Assembly (NCBI RefSeq): GCF_000222605.1
Contig: NZ_AFWF01000284.1
Span: 1-55,077, forward strand
Direction: 5' to 3'
DNA: 55,077 nt
DNA from: Vibrio ichthyoenteri ATCC 700023
Lineage (GTDB): Bacteria; Pseudomonadota; Gammaproteobacteria; Enterobacterales; Vibrionaceae
Part shown: positions 35,648-45,174 of the stretch, in pieces
How the letters are laid out: each line of letters begins with the position of its first letter
Position numbering within the stretch: the stretch's first letter is position 1
Translations under genes and position numbers: made by a program
The notes under the pieces: generated by a model
Seen by the model: only the letters and a program-made list of their open reading frames with translations
Databases searched by the model: none
What the model was told of the DNA's origin: nothing

Positions 35648-36526
35648 CTAGAAATCAAATAGATATTCATTGAGCTTATCGGCTATCCATGTCATTCCAG
35701 GATGTTCTTTCATACTGACTAAAGAAAACATGCAATAGTCTTCTTGAGTTAGGCCATAGGTGTGTTTGATCACGGCAAGCTCTTGGCTACGTAGATGATG
35801 ACGGATGAGCGGTTCGGGTAAGACCCCCCAAGCCCCTTCGGTTAGAATTGAGTTGAGAATATAGTCAAAGCTAGAAAAACCGATGTGTTGCAGTGATAGC
35901 GGCTGCAGCTCAGGGTTGTCTTTTTCGTTAAGGTAAACCATCACCGCTTGCATGCTGTTACGTAGTTCACCATCGGAAACGCGGCGTAACTTACTCAGAG
36001 GGTGGGTGGCATTGCATACCGACATCATACGAATTTTGCCAAGTGGTTGAGAGGTGATGTGCGGATCGTTAATGCGTTCGTAATCGACACCAAAGGCGAA
36101 ATCGACTTGTCCGGTCACCACTAAATTGGCCAAATCGCCAGAGGAGGCTAAAACCATGTTGAATGAGGTGGCTGGAAAGCGTTTATTAAGGCGATGGGCA
36201 AGGTCTTGCCAAAGTTCATCGGGAAGTGAGTCATCACGAGCAATCCATACTTCCGCGTTAAATTCTCCGCTGGCCTGAACACAAGTTTGGCGAATACGAG
36301 ATTCTGTCACTAATAAATTCTGGCAATCTTTGTAGATTGCCTTGCCTGCTTCTGACAAGAAAAGATGGTTGCCTGAACGGATAAATAATGCCGTATCTAG
36401 CTCTTTCTCAAGTGCTTTTATCGACATGCTGAGTTTGGTTCGATTGCAATCTAATTGTCGCGCCGCTTCCGAGACAGACCCCGTATCGGCCACGCTACAA
36501 AACGCTTCGATTTGCGATAAGTTCAT
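35648..36526 (-). CDS. LysR-family transcriptional regulator
   Basis: 292 residues. The N-terminal winged helix (about 1-60: LSQIEAFCSVADTGSVSEAARQLDCNRTKLSMSIKALEKEL) is standard for the family. A substrate-binding-protein-like effector domain (about 90-290) follows. It is divergent from the methyltransferase gene across 136 bp, the usual geometry for a LysR regulator and its target. The effector is unknown. Confidence 0.88.
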   Translation of the reverse strand: MNLSQIEAFCSVADTGSVSEAARQLDCNRTKLSMSIKALEKELDTALFIRSGNHLFLSEAGKAIYKDCQNLLVTESRIRQTCVQASGEFNAEVWIARDDSLPDELWQDLAHRLNKRFPATSFNMVLASSGDLANLVVTGQVDFAFGVDYERINDPHITSQPLGKIRMMSVCNATHPLSKLRRVSDGELRNSMQAVMVYLNEKDNPELQPLSLQHIGFSSFDYILNSILTEGAWGVLPEPLIRHHLRSQELAVIKHTYGLTQEDYCMFSLVSMKEHPGMTWIADKLNEYLFDF

Positions 36527-36662
36527 ATGCGTCGCTTTTCTTCAATTTGGTACGTCATGGTAAATTAATTTGCGCCAAATGTCTGTTTCCACTTAAAAAG
36601 GGGTGGCGTATAATAAGGAATACACTTACCTTTGCGGTGAAAGCAGTTTAAAGGAGACCACA

Positions 36663-37244
36663 ATGGCGATCAATTGGGATGAATGTGCGAGCACGTGGGA
36701 CAGCGATACAGCAGCAATGACTTATGCTGAGAGTGCATTTTCTTCTCTAATTAAGACGGTAGATTTGACCAACAAACATGTATTGGATTTTGGTTGCGGC
36801 ACAGGGTTGCTGACGCAGAAAATGTCACCGTCGGTTAAAGATATTGTAGCGCTCGATGGCTCAGAAGGCATGATCGAGCAGTTGGACAAAAAAGCACTGG
36901 ATAACGTAGAGCCTGTGGTCGATATGCTTACCCGCGGGTTAGTTGCTATGCACCCTGCGTTTCGTAACCAATTTGACTTAGTTGTGGCTTCATCGGTTTG
37001 TGGATTAATTCCCAACTACTCAGATGTTTCTGACATTATATACAGCTTGCTGGAAAAAGGAGGCCAATTCGTTCAATGGGATTGGTTAGCGAGCGATGAA
37101 AGCGAGTCTCAAGCGATGACTGAGGCGCGAGCTGAGCGTGTATTGTCAGGGGTGGGTTTTAGTGATGTGCAAACATCAGTGCCGTTTGAAGTGGTTACGG
37201 AAGAAGGCACGTTTAAAGTGCTAATGGCTATCGCGACCAAATAG
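36663..37244 (+). CDS. Class I SAM-dependent methyltransferase
   Basis: 193 residues. SAM-binding motif I VLDFGCGTGLL, motif II VALDGSEGMIEQL and a post-motif FDLVVASSVCGLI are clear; the fold matches UbiE/type-11 methyltransferases. The substrate is unknown. ATG 36663 is chosen for AAAGGAG; the frame from 36603 lacks a ribosome site. Divergent from the LysR gene, which probably regulates it. Confidence 0.85.
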   Translation: MAINWDECASTWDSDTAAMTYAESAFSSLIKTVDLTNKHVLDFGCGTGLLTQKMSPSVKDIVALDGSEGMIEQLDKKALDNVEPVVDMLTRGLVAMHPAFRNQFDLVVASSVCGLIPNYSDVSDIIYSLLEKGGQFVQWDWLASDESESQAMTEARAERVLSGVGFSDVQTSVPFEVVTEEGTFKVLMAIATK

Positions 37245-37287
37245 CAATGCTGCCACCATTAAGTAACGATTGGCGATAAACACTATT

Positions 37288-39321
37288 TCAACGTGCTGAT
37301 CGCCAAATCTGCTCAATCTCTTTAAGAATGTCTGGGTTAGCAATTGCGCCCAGATTGTCTATTTTTACGCCACACAATAATTGCTTAACCGCCAACTCAA
37401 CCAGTTTGCCCGACTTGGTTTTTGGCATCTCACTGAGTGGTAAAATGTACTTGGGAACATGCCTTGGCGAGCATTGTATTTTCAACGTTGTTTTGATCCG
37501 CTCGCGCAGTGAAGTATCTAACTTTGTACCTTTAGTAAGCTGCACAAATAACACAATCATTTCATCAGACTCAACTTGATATCCTACTGCTAGAGAGTCC
37601 ATTATCTCTGCCAATGTGTTCACTTGACGGTAAATCTCGCCGGTGCCAATACGCACTCCTGCAGGGTTTAATGTCGCATCACTTCGTCCATAAAACACCA
37701 TTCCGCCATGGGGTGTCGCCTGCACATCATCACCATGGTGCCACACGCTATTAAAACGTTGCCAATAGGCATGGTGATAACGTTCTCCATCATCGAGCCA
37801 AAAGCCAATAGGTTGATTGGGAAAGCTATTGCAGCAGACTAACTCACCTCTTTGATCCACAATGCGCTCGGCTTGTGCGTTAAATACTGCCACATCCATG
37901 CCGAGCGCTGCACCTTGGCATTCACCGCGATAGACGGGAGAAATGGGATTACCGAGAACGAAGCAGCCACAAATATCCGTGCCACCGGAAATGGAAGCTA
38001 AGTGGATATCTGTTTTGATCTGTTGGTAGACGTAATCAAACTGCTCTGGATAGAGTACCGATCCTGTTGAACACAGTGTTTTCAATGCAGGCCATTGACT
38101 GATGCGTTTAGGAGACACTCCAATTTTAGCGATGTACTCGAGATATTTGGCCGAAGTGCCAAACAAAGAGACCTGCTCGCGCGCGGCCAGTTGCCATAAA
38201 CGCTCCGGATCTGGGTAAGTCGGGCTGCCATCATAAATCACCAAAGTGGCACCACTTGCCAGTGTAGAGACATGCCAATTCCACATCATCCATCCGCAAG
38301 TGGTGTAATAGAATACCCGCTCACCAGGTTGAATATCACAGTGCAGTTGATGCTCTTTCAAATGATTAAGTAACGTGCCGCCGACATTATGCACAATACA
38401 TTTGGGTTTACCTGTTGTGCCGGAGGAATAGAGGATAAATAGGGGATGGTTAAAACTCACCAAGGTGTAGGTGATATCTTTGGCTGAAAAATGCCTGCTC
38501 ATCTCAGACCAATGAATGAGATTGTATTTGTTTCTATTCTCTCGGCAATTCGAAGGGTGGCTGTGATCTCTATCGATCACGCAAACAGCAGTAAGAGTGG
38601 GTAAGGCGCATGCGATGGCTTCATTCTTTTCTAATAGTGGAAAGTGCTTACCAGCAAAGCATGTCTCATCGGCACAAAATAGCACTTTGGGCTGCACTTG
38701 CCCAAATCGTTCAATGACACTCTCAACCCCAAAGTCTGGTGAGGTTGAAGTCCAAATTGCACCAATACTCGAAGTCGCAAGCATCGCAATCACCGATTGG
38801 GGGCCATAAGGCAAGTAGGCCGCAACCACATCACCTTGTGTCACACCCTGAGCTTGCAGCCACTGTTGAACAATTGACACATGGAGGGAGAGTTGCTGCC
38901 ATGTGAATGTTGTGCGCTCTCCATCTTCACGTTCAAAGATCATCGCAAGCTTTGTTTCGCAATCTTGATTGTCTTTACTCTTTGGTATGCGCGCTTCACC
39001 AGCCAATAGATTTTGCGCGTAGTTGAGTTTGCTATCGGCAAACCAGGTCGTATCGCGGTTTTCCACCACATCTTGCCATTTGGCATCTAGGATTTGGCGT
39101 GTCCGCGTTCCTTTAAGCCCTTGTACATGGCAAAACTGCCAAATCGATTGCCAAAATTGCTCGCTGTGAGTGACAGACCAAGCGTGCAGAGAGGGGTAGC
39201 AACCGAGGTTTTTGGCTGATGGAAGATCAGATTTTATGGTGTTTAGGTAGTGGGTTAGCAGAGAATTTTCAATTCTTCGTTGACTGGGTTGCCAGCATAA
39301 ATCGTCGTAAAAATCTGCCAT
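37288..39321 (-). CDS. Acetoacetyl-CoA synthetase (acetoacetate-CoA ligase)
   Basis: 677 residues of the ANL adenylate-forming superfamily. Core motifs: ILYSSGTTGKPKCIVHN (AMP loop), GWMMWNWHVS, YGRSDATLNPAGVRIGTGEIY (the signature shared with acetyl- and acetoacetyl-CoA synthetases) and the C-terminal catalytic lysine in PKTKSGKLVE. The N-terminal segment typical of acetoacetyl-CoA synthetases is present. It activates acetoacetate to acetoacetyl-CoA with ATP. The frame extends to a TTG at 39375; ATG 39321 is preferred. Divergent from phhA, whose pathway ends in acetoacetate. Confidence 0.88.
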   Translation of the reverse strand: MADFYDDLCWQPSQRRIENSLLTHYLNTIKSDLPSAKNLGCYPSLHAWSVTHSEQFWQSIWQFCHVQGLKGTRTRQILDAKWQDVVENRDTTWFADSKLNYAQNLLAGEARIPKSKDNQDCETKLAMIFEREDGERTTFTWQQLSLHVSIVQQWLQAQGVTQGDVVAAYLPYGPQSVIAMLATSSIGAIWTSTSPDFGVESVIERFGQVQPKVLFCADETCFAGKHFPLLEKNEAIACALPTLTAVCVIDRDHSHPSNCRENRNKYNLIHWSEMSRHFSAKDITYTLVSFNHPLFILYSSGTTGKPKCIVHNVGGTLLNHLKEHQLHCDIQPGERVFYYTTCGWMMWNWHVSTLASGATLVIYDGSPTYPDPERLWQLAAREQVSLFGTSAKYLEYIAKIGVSPKRISQWPALKTLCSTGSVLYPEQFDYVYQQIKTDIHLASISGGTDICGCFVLGNPISPVYRGECQGAALGMDVAVFNAQAERIVDQRGELVCCNSFPNQPIGFWLDDGERYHHAYWQRFNSVWHHGDDVQATPHGGMVFYGRSDATLNPAGVRIGTGEIYRQVNTLAEIMDSLAVGYQVESDEMIVLFVQLTKGTKLDTSLRERIKTTLKIQCSPRHVPKYILPLSEMPKTKSGKLVELAVKQLLCGVKIDNLGAIANPDILKEIEQIWRSAR

Positions 39322-39594
39322 GTCTGTTCGCTCAATCCATCCAAATCCTATTTGAGTATTGAAACAACGCGACAAAAATGCAAATCAGCATCTTACTGAA
39401 TTAATGAGAAAATAATTTAAGTGTAAATAAAATATTACGCAATGTGGCAGCAAATATCGGTTTCAGTTTGTCGTAATAGCGGCTATTCCATAAACTTTAA
39501 AAGGAAGTACGTTTACTCAGGCTATCTCATCGCAATGACAGCGTCAGAGGGGCGAAAAGGATTAACATAGGCATGGTTACAGGGAGAGTGGGTT

Positions 39595-40389
39595 ATGACT
39601 CAGTATCACTCAAAAGCCGTAGATGAAACGGGTCGGGTTGCATGGAGTGAGGAAGAAGACGCCATTTGGCATGATTTAATGGCTAGGCAACTTTCGTTGG
39701 TTGAAACACATGCATGCCAAGAATATCTAGCAGGCTTAAAACTGCTTAACCTCCCTCGTGATCGTGTCCCTCAATTGTCTGAAATAAATAACGTTTTATT
39801 GGATTCTACCGGCTGGCAACTAGAGCCAGTGGCAGCCTTAATTAGTTTTGACCGCTTTTTTGAATTATTGGCGAGGCGTCGATTTCCGGTTGCGACCTTT
39901 TTACGTTCACGTGCAGAATTCGACTACTTACAAGAACCCGATTTTTTTCATGAAGTGTTCGGTCATTGCGCCATGCTGACCAACCCCAACTTTGCTCATT
40001 TTACCCATGTTTACGGTCAGCTAGGCCAAGCGGCGCAACCGGAGCTAAGAGCATATCTTGCCCGTCTATACTGGTTTACAGTTGAGTTTGGTTTGGTCAA
40101 GGAAGGGGAGGCTTTAAAAATTTATGGTGGGGGAATATTATCTTCTCCTGGAGAGACCATTGCTGCATTAGCGCAAAATGATGTCCAGCGAGAAGCATTC
40201 AATATTAATCGCGTGCTGCGGACGCCATATCGTATTGACATAATGCAACCAATTTACTTCGTTTTAAGTGATATTGACCAACTCTATCAACTGAGTCAGC
40301 TAGATTTAATGGCAGAGGTTGAACGTGCGTCTTTAGATGGCCTCTATCCACCTCTTTTTTTAGCTAAGGAATTTGACCATGTTCAATGA
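39595..40389 (+). CDS. phhA: Phenylalanine 4-monooxygenase
   Basis: 264-residue, single-domain bacterial aromatic amino acid hydroxylase. The iron ligands are in FFHEVFGHCAM (two His) with the Glu in the downstream EFGLVKE segment. It converts phenylalanine to tyrosine using tetrahydropterin and oxygen. GGAG lies 9 nt before ATG 39595. The last 11 bp overlap phhB, which recycles the pterin cofactor, so the pair is coupled. Confidence 0.93.
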   Translation: MTQYHSKAVDETGRVAWSEEEDAIWHDLMARQLSLVETHACQEYLAGLKLLNLPRDRVPQLSEINNVLLDSTGWQLEPVAALISFDRFFELLARRRFPVATFLRSRAEFDYLQEPDFFHEVFGHCAMLTNPNFAHFTHVYGQLGQAAQPELRAYLARLYWFTVEFGLVKEGEALKIYGGGILSSPGETIAALAQNDVQREAFNINRVLRTPYRIDIMQPIYFVLSDIDQLYQLSQLDLMAEVERASLDGLYPPLFLAKEFDHVQ

Positions 40390-40741
40390 GCTTAACCTGA
40401 ATGAACAAACACTTGATGAACTGCGTTGCGAAGCGTGTAGTGATGATGCCATTGCGCTCAATTACGATCAGCAGCAAGCGTTATTAGCACTGTTGAATGA
40501 GTGGCATATTGAAGAGCGAGATGGTATCCCTCAACTAGAGAAGACATTCAAATTTAACAATTTTCTCTCAGCGTGGTCATTTGCTAATCGTGTCGCGGAA
40601 ATCGCGGAAGAAGAATTCCATCACCCTGCTATTTTACTTGAGTGGGGTAAGGTTACGGTAACGTGGTGGAGCCATTCAATTAAAGGCCTGCATAAGAATG
40701 ATTTTATTTGTGCAGCAAAGTGCGATGAAATCACGCCATAG
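40379..40741 (+). CDS. phhB: Pterin-4a-carbinolamine dehydratase
   Basis: 120 residues. The DCoH/PCD fold is visible in AEIAEEEFHHPAILLEWGKV and WWSHSIKGLHKNDFICAAKCDE, which hold the active-site histidines. It regenerates tetrahydrobiopterin-type cofactor for PhhA. ATG 40379 has AAGGA 8 nt upstream; the TTG at 40373 is less likely. Confidence 0.92.
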   Translation: MFNELNLNEQTLDELRCEACSDDAIALNYDQQQALLALLNEWHIEERDGIPQLEKTFKFNNFLSAWSFANRVAEIAEEEFHHPAILLEWGKVTVTWWSHSIKGLHKNDFICAAKCDEITP

Positions 40742-40834
40742 TGGATAAGGCTGTCTTGTCTTCAACAATATCTTAAAGATTTCTATTTGATGCCGATATA
40801 GAAGTTAACTCTAATTCTTATCGGACATCGGTGA

Positions 40835-41503
40835 ATGAAAAAAATATTGATGCTCGTCCTTTTGCTGGTCGGTATAAGCCTCGCAGGGGGAGGCTACTAT
40901 GTGTTCTATTACAAACCTGCGGAAGAAGAGGCGGCACGTTTAGCCGAATTGGCCGCTCAACCCCCGGTGGTCGAAGTGACGCAACAAGCGCCAAGTCAAG
41001 CGCCAGAACCGATTGTTGAGCAAACGGATTACTATGTGAACCCGGAAAAGCTCGGTGTACGTGAGATGCCATCTAAAGATGGCTTCATTGAGTCTGAACT
41101 TTACCGAGGGGATAAGGTTCATGTGTTGGAGAAAAAACAAGGTTGGGCACGCATCTCACCTTATTATGTCTACAACGAAGGGGAACCAGAGGTCGCGGAA
41201 TGGATTCCAATGGACGCGTTGCTTGCAGTCCCTCCAACCATAACTCAAGAAGAAAGAGTAAAAACCATTAGCAGTTATGTTGAAGGTTCGGATGATTTCA
41301 AATTGCATTTTGATGTATTCATTCAAACGACGGATGATCTGATCCAAGAAGGGATCTGCTTACCTCCTGATTTTGAAGAGTTGAAAGGCTGGGTTCGCTC
41401 GGTGAAATATCAAAATGATGTTTATTTTGTTTACTGTGGTGGTTTAAAGCAGGCCAACAAAATCTACCTAAATGTTCAAACAGGTAAGATATTTTATCGT
41501 TAG
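40835..41503 (+). CDS. Membrane-anchored protein with SH3-like domain
   Basis: 222 residues. One N-terminal helix (about 4-27) is followed by an Ala/Pro/Gln linker and a bacterial SH3-like segment (about 68-130: YYVNPEKLGVREMPSKDGFIESELYRGDKVHVLEKKQGWARISPYYVYNEGEPEVAEWIPMDAL). A second domain of unknown type follows, with two Cys (GICLPPDF, YFVYCGGLK). Periplasmic cell-wall or protein binding is plausible; no enzymatic motif seen. Followed by a terminator, so it is probably monocistronic. Confidence 0.65.
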   Translation: MKKILMLVLLLVGISLAGGGYYVFYYKPAEEEAARLAELAAQPPVVEVTQQAPSQAPEPIVEQTDYYVNPEKLGVREMPSKDGFIESELYRGDKVHVLEKKQGWARISPYYVYNEGEPEVAEWIPMDALLAVPPTITQEERVKTISSYVEGSDDFKLHFDVFIQTTDDLIQEGICLPPDFEELKGWVRSVKYQNDVYFVYCGGLKQANKIYLNVQTGKIFYR

Positions 41504-41538
41504 TGTGGTTGTTTTTTTCTGTAATAAGCTTATGATTT

Positions 41539-41570
41539 AAAGGAGGTTTACATTGTAAATCTCCTTTTTT
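41539..41570 (+). terminator. Terminator after the SH3-like gene
   Basis: The stem AAAGGAGGTTTAC / GTAAATCTCCTTT (one G-T wobble, 3-nt loop) ends in a T-run. Confidence 0.85.
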
Positions 41571-41648
41571 GTTTTTACTTTTCAAACAGGTATAATGCCC
41601 AAGCATTTTTAGCCACTTAGGCTTTCTCACTATAAGGTAGGTAGGATC

Positions 41649-42332
41649 ATGAAGTACGATTGGATTCTGTTTGACGCCGACGAAACCCTGTTTCATTTTG
41701 ATGCATTTAAAGGTATGCGCTTAATGTTTGAGCGCATGGGCGTTGATTATACTCAAGATGATTTTGCACAGTACCAGCAAATCAATAAACCGCTTTGGGT
41801 GGATTACCAAAACGGCACAATTACCGCTGATGATATTAAGCACATTCGTTTTAAAGGTTATGCCGAGCAATTTAATACCACGACAGCAGCGTTAAACAGT
41901 GCTTTCTTGGATGCGATGGCCGACATATGCAGTATGATTCCACAAGCGAGAGAGTTACTTGAGGCACTGTCAGGTAAAGCCAAACTGGGCATTATCACCA
42001 ATGGTTTTACCGAGCTACAACAAGTGCGCTTGGCTAAAATGGGTTTAAGTGATGTCTTCGCACAGGTTGTGATCTCGGAAGAAGTCGGTGTTGCAAAACC
42101 TGATGCAGGTATTTTCGACTATACAATGGAAAAAATTGGTCAGCCTTGTAAAAGTAAAGTGCTAATGGTCGGTGACAACTTGCATTCCGACGTTCTCGGT
42201 GGTGTGAACTATGGCATCGACACATGTTGGTTGAACCGCACTGACGAAGAACATGACCCACAGATAGTCCCTAACTATACCGTGTCTTGTTTAAGCCAAT
42301 TGCAAACCATTTTGCTGGCGGATGTCGCCTAA
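41649..42332 (+). CDS. yjjG: HAD-family nucleotidase (YjjG type)
   Basis: 227 residues. HAD motif I FDADETLFHFD (D-x-D), motif II GIITNGF, motif III lysine in VAKPDAGIF and motif IV MVGDNLHSDVLGG are all intact. It closely follows E. coli YjjG, a pyrimidine 5'-nucleotidase that removes non-canonical nucleotides. GGTAGGA precedes ATG 41649. Confidence 0.88.
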   Translation: MKYDWILFDADETLFHFDAFKGMRLMFERMGVDYTQDDFAQYQQINKPLWVDYQNGTITADDIKHIRFKGYAEQFNTTTAALNSAFLDAMADICSMIPQARELLEALSGKAKLGIITNGFTELQQVRLAKMGLSDVFAQVVISEEVGVAKPDAGIFDYTMEKIGQPCKSKVLMVGDNLHSDVLGGVNYGIDTCWLNRTDEEHDPQIVPNYTVSCLSQLQTILLADVA

Positions 42333-42355
42333 CAACAAAATGGAATCGACAACCG

Positions 42356-42380
42356 AAAGGACGCTTAAGCGTCCTTTTTT
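42356..42380 (+). terminator. Terminator after yjjG
   Basis: An uninterrupted 11-bp palindromic stem (AAAGGACGCTT and its complement) is followed by TTTTTT. Confidence 0.9.
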
Positions 42381-42484
42381 GTCATTAAGCACAGTTGTAA
42401 CGTAGTCTTTAAATAACAATTTGTGAAATATAATGACATTCTTTCCCGTGTTAAAATCAATTAATACCCCTTTTTAGTGCGACA

Positions 42485-42500
42485 TACCCCTTTAGGGTAG
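42485..42500 (+). promoter_or_regulatory. NarL/NarP-type heptamer region upstream of nirB
   Basis: TACCCCT at 42485-42491 matches the TACYYMT heptamer and faces an imperfect inverted partner AGGGTAG at 42494-42500 with the 2-nt spacing of 7-2-7 sites. A second TACCCCT lies at 42465-42471. Regulation by nitrate/nitrite is inferred. Confidence 0.55.
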
Positions 42501-42513
42501 TTCAAAGCTGTAA

Positions 42514-42527
42514 TTGATTTACATCAT
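42514..42527 (+). promoter_or_regulatory. FNR box upstream of nirB
   Basis: TTGATTTACATCAT differs from the FNR consensus TTGAT-N4-ATCAA at one base. It is centred about 67 bp before ATG 42588, which would put the anaerobic transcription start near 42562. Confidence 0.75.
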
Positions 42528-42587
42528 GTATTAATTATTCTTCATAATTGAGAATCCAATTAGATAAAATAATGATTGGAATTGATT

Positions 42588-45161
42588 ATGAGCAAGCTCA
42601 AGCTAGTGATCGTCGGTAATGGCATGGTTGGTCATCGCTATATCGAAGATTTGGTTGAGAAAACGGACGTCTCACAAATGGAGATCACCGTTTTCTGTGA
42701 AGAACCGCGCGTCGCATACGACCGTGTTCACCTTTCTTCTTACTTTTCTCACCACACTGCGCAAGAGCTTTCGTTGGTGAAAGAAGGCTTTTATGAAAAG
42801 CATGGCATCCAAGTCTTGCTGGGCGAGCGTGCGATTAACATTAACCGTCAAAACCGCATCGTCTACTCATCAACAGGTCGAGAAATTCAATACGATAAAT
42901 TGATTCTTGCGACCGGATCATATCCATTTGTTCCCCCTATCAAAGGTAACGAAGGCAAAGATTGTTTTGTTTACCGTACTATCGAAGATCTTAAGCAAAT
43001 TGAAGCGACCGCAAAAAATAGTAAGAGCGGCGTCGTCATTGGTGGCGGCTTGCTTGGCCTTGAAGCGGCTGGGGCGGTGAAAGCGCTGGGAATGGAAACA
43101 CATGTGGTTGAGTTTGCGCCTAAGCTGATGGCTGAGCAGCTTGATCAAGCCGGTGGTGATCAATTACGCCAAAAGATCGAACGCATGGGCGTTAACGTTC
43201 ATACCAGTAAAAACACCCTTGAGATTGCTCCGGAAGGCATTGGTTCACGAAACGTGATGCGTTTTGCGGACGGTACCGAATTGGAAACAGACTTCATTGT
43301 TTTCTCGGCGGGTATTCGCCCACAAGATAAGCTCGCTCGTCAAATGAATCTTGAGATTGCGCCGCGCGGTGGTGTTGCCATCAACGATTTCTGTCAAACC
43401 TCAGATGAAAATATTTATGCCATTGGAGAATGTGCTTCATGGAATGGCACCTTCTATGGTCTTGTCGCTCCGGGCTACAAAATGGCCACGGTTGCTGTAG
43501 ACCATCTGCTGGGCAATAGCAGTCAGTTTGAAGGCGCTGATATGTCAGCCAAGTTGAAACTGCTTGGCGTGAAAGTCGGCTCGATTGGTGATGCGAACGG
43601 CCGAACTCCAGGTTGTAAGAGCTACGTTTACCAAAATGAAGAACAAGAAGTTTACAAACGTCTGATTGTTTCAGCCGACAACAAAAAATTACTTGGCGCA
43701 GTGATGGTGGGTGATACCGCCGACTACGGTGATTTGCTGCAACTCATGTTAAATGAGATTGACTTACCAGAGTATCCTGATGCCTTGATCCTTCCAGCGC
43801 ACGCTGGCGCGGAAAAACCAACATTGGGGGCGGACTCATTACCAGAATCTGCCGTGATCTGTTCATGTTTCGATGTAACCAAAGGCAAGATTGCCCAAGC
43901 GGTCGCAGCGGGTCATCACACTATCGGTGATATTAAAGCCGTGACAGGTGCTGGTACAGGCTGTGGTGGGTGTATCCCTCTTGTGACCTCGGTCCTTAAT
44001 GCCGAACTGGCAAAATCAGGCATCGAAGTGAAAAATGATGTGTGTGAGCACTTTGCTTATTCACGCCAAGAGTTGTTCCACCTAATTCGCATTGAAGAGA
44101 TCAAAACCTTTGAAGAATTGCTTGAGAAGTACGGCAAAGGTTACGGCTGCGAAGTGTGTAAGCCATTGGTTGGTTCCATCTTAGCGTCATGCTGGGGTGA
44201 GCACATTCTTAAGCCGCAATTGGTTAAATTGCACGATACCAACGATAACTTCCTAGGCAACATCCAAAAAGACGGCACGTATTCCGTTATACCACGTATG
44301 GCGGGCGGTGAAGTCACGCCAAAAGCTCTCGGTGCACTGGCTAAAGTAGCCGAAGAGTACCAGCTTTACACCAAGGTCACTGGTGCTCAGCGTATTGGCT
44401 TATTTGGTGCACAAAAAGATGATCTACCAGAAATCTGGCGCAAGTTGATTGAGGCCGGCTTTGAAACGGGGCAAGCGTATGCCAAGGCTTTGCGTATGGC
44501 AAAAACCTGTGTTGGCTCAACGTGGTGCCGCTACGGTGTGCAAGACTCGGTTGGTCTTGGTTCATTTATTGAAAATCGTTACAAAGGTATCCGCACTCCG
44601 CACAAGATGAAGTTTGGTGTTTCGGGCTGTACTCGTGAGTGTGCGGAAGCGCAAGGCAAAGATCTTGGCATCATCGCAACCGATGCTGGCTGGAATATGT
44701 ATGTGTGCGGTAATGGCGGAATGAAGCCGCGTCATGCCGACTTACTGGCGAGCGATCTTGACCGTGAAACGCTTATTCAATACATCGACCGTTTCATGAT
44801 GTTCTACATCCGCACGGCAGCACCACTGCAACGTACGTCGGTCTGGATGGAGAATATGGAAGGCGGTGTGGATTACCTTCGTCAAGTCATTGTGAACGAT
44901 AAGCTTGGCATTAACGCTCAACTTGAGGCCGATGTTGCCAAGCTGGTGGGTGAGTTTGAATGTGAGTGGACGGCAACCATCAAAGACGAATCTCAATTAA
45001 CGCGCTTTGCCCACTTCATTAACTCGGACAAGCGTGATGAAAACGTCGTGTTTGTGCAAGAGCGTGAGCAGCATCGACCAGCGACGTTCACGGAAAAACA
45101 CCCTGAAGTGAAAGGCGACATTCTACATGTCACGCTCACTGAAACCACGACTGAAGCATAA
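42588..45161 (+). CDS. nirB: NADH-dependent nitrite reductase, large subunit
   Basis: 857 residues. The N-terminal FAD/NAD domain (GNGMVGHRYIEDL, then GGGLLGLEAAGAV) is followed by two BFD-like [2Fe-2S] regions (CSCFDVTKGKIAQAV with TGCGGC; GYGCEVCKPLVG). The C-terminal siroheme/[4Fe-4S] half has its cysteine motifs in GVSGCTRECAEAQG and MYVCGNGG. It reduces nitrite to ammonium in the cytosol. ATG 42588 is preferred to TTG 42576. First gene of nirB-nirD-nirC-cobA. Confidence 0.96.
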   Translation: MSKLKLVIVGNGMVGHRYIEDLVEKTDVSQMEITVFCEEPRVAYDRVHLSSYFSHHTAQELSLVKEGFYEKHGIQVLLGERAININRQNRIVYSSTGREIQYDKLILATGSYPFVPPIKGNEGKDCFVYRTIEDLKQIEATAKNSKSGVVIGGGLLGLEAAGAVKALGMETHVVEFAPKLMAEQLDQAGGDQLRQKIERMGVNVHTSKNTLEIAPEGIGSRNVMRFADGTELETDFIVFSAGIRPQDKLARQMNLEIAPRGGVAINDFCQTSDENIYAIGECASWNGTFYGLVAPGYKMATVAVDHLLGNSSQFEGADMSAKLKLLGVKVGSIGDANGRTPGCKSYVYQNEEQEVYKRLIVSADNKKLLGAVMVGDTADYGDLLQLMLNEIDLPEYPDALILPAHAGAEKPTLGADSLPESAVICSCFDVTKGKIAQAVAAGHHTIGDIKAVTGAGTGCGGCIPLVTSVLNAELAKSGIEVKNDVCEHFAYSRQELFHLIRIEEIKTFEELLEKYGKGYGCEVCKPLVGSILASCWGEHILKPQLVKLHDTNDNFLGNIQKDGTYSVIPRMAGGEVTPKALGALAKVAEEYQLYTKVTGAQRIGLFGAQKDDLPEIWRKLIEAGFETGQAYAKALRMAKTCVGSTWCRYGVQDSVGLGSFIENRYKGIRTPHKMKFGVSGCTRECAEAQGKDLGIIATDAGWNMYVCGNGGMKPRHADLLASDLDRETLIQYIDRFMMFYIRTAAPLQRTSVWMENMEGGVDYLRQVIVNDKLGINAQLEADVAKLVGEFECEWTATIKDESQLTRFAHFINSDKRDENVVFVQEREQHRPATFTEKHPEVKGDILHVTLTETTTEA

Positions 45162-45174
45162 GGATTAGTCGATT

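Noticed and set aside
42576-42587. Upstream TTG start for nirB
   Set aside because: ATG 42588 begins the conserved MSKLKLVIVGNGMVG sequence; the four extra residues are unsupported.
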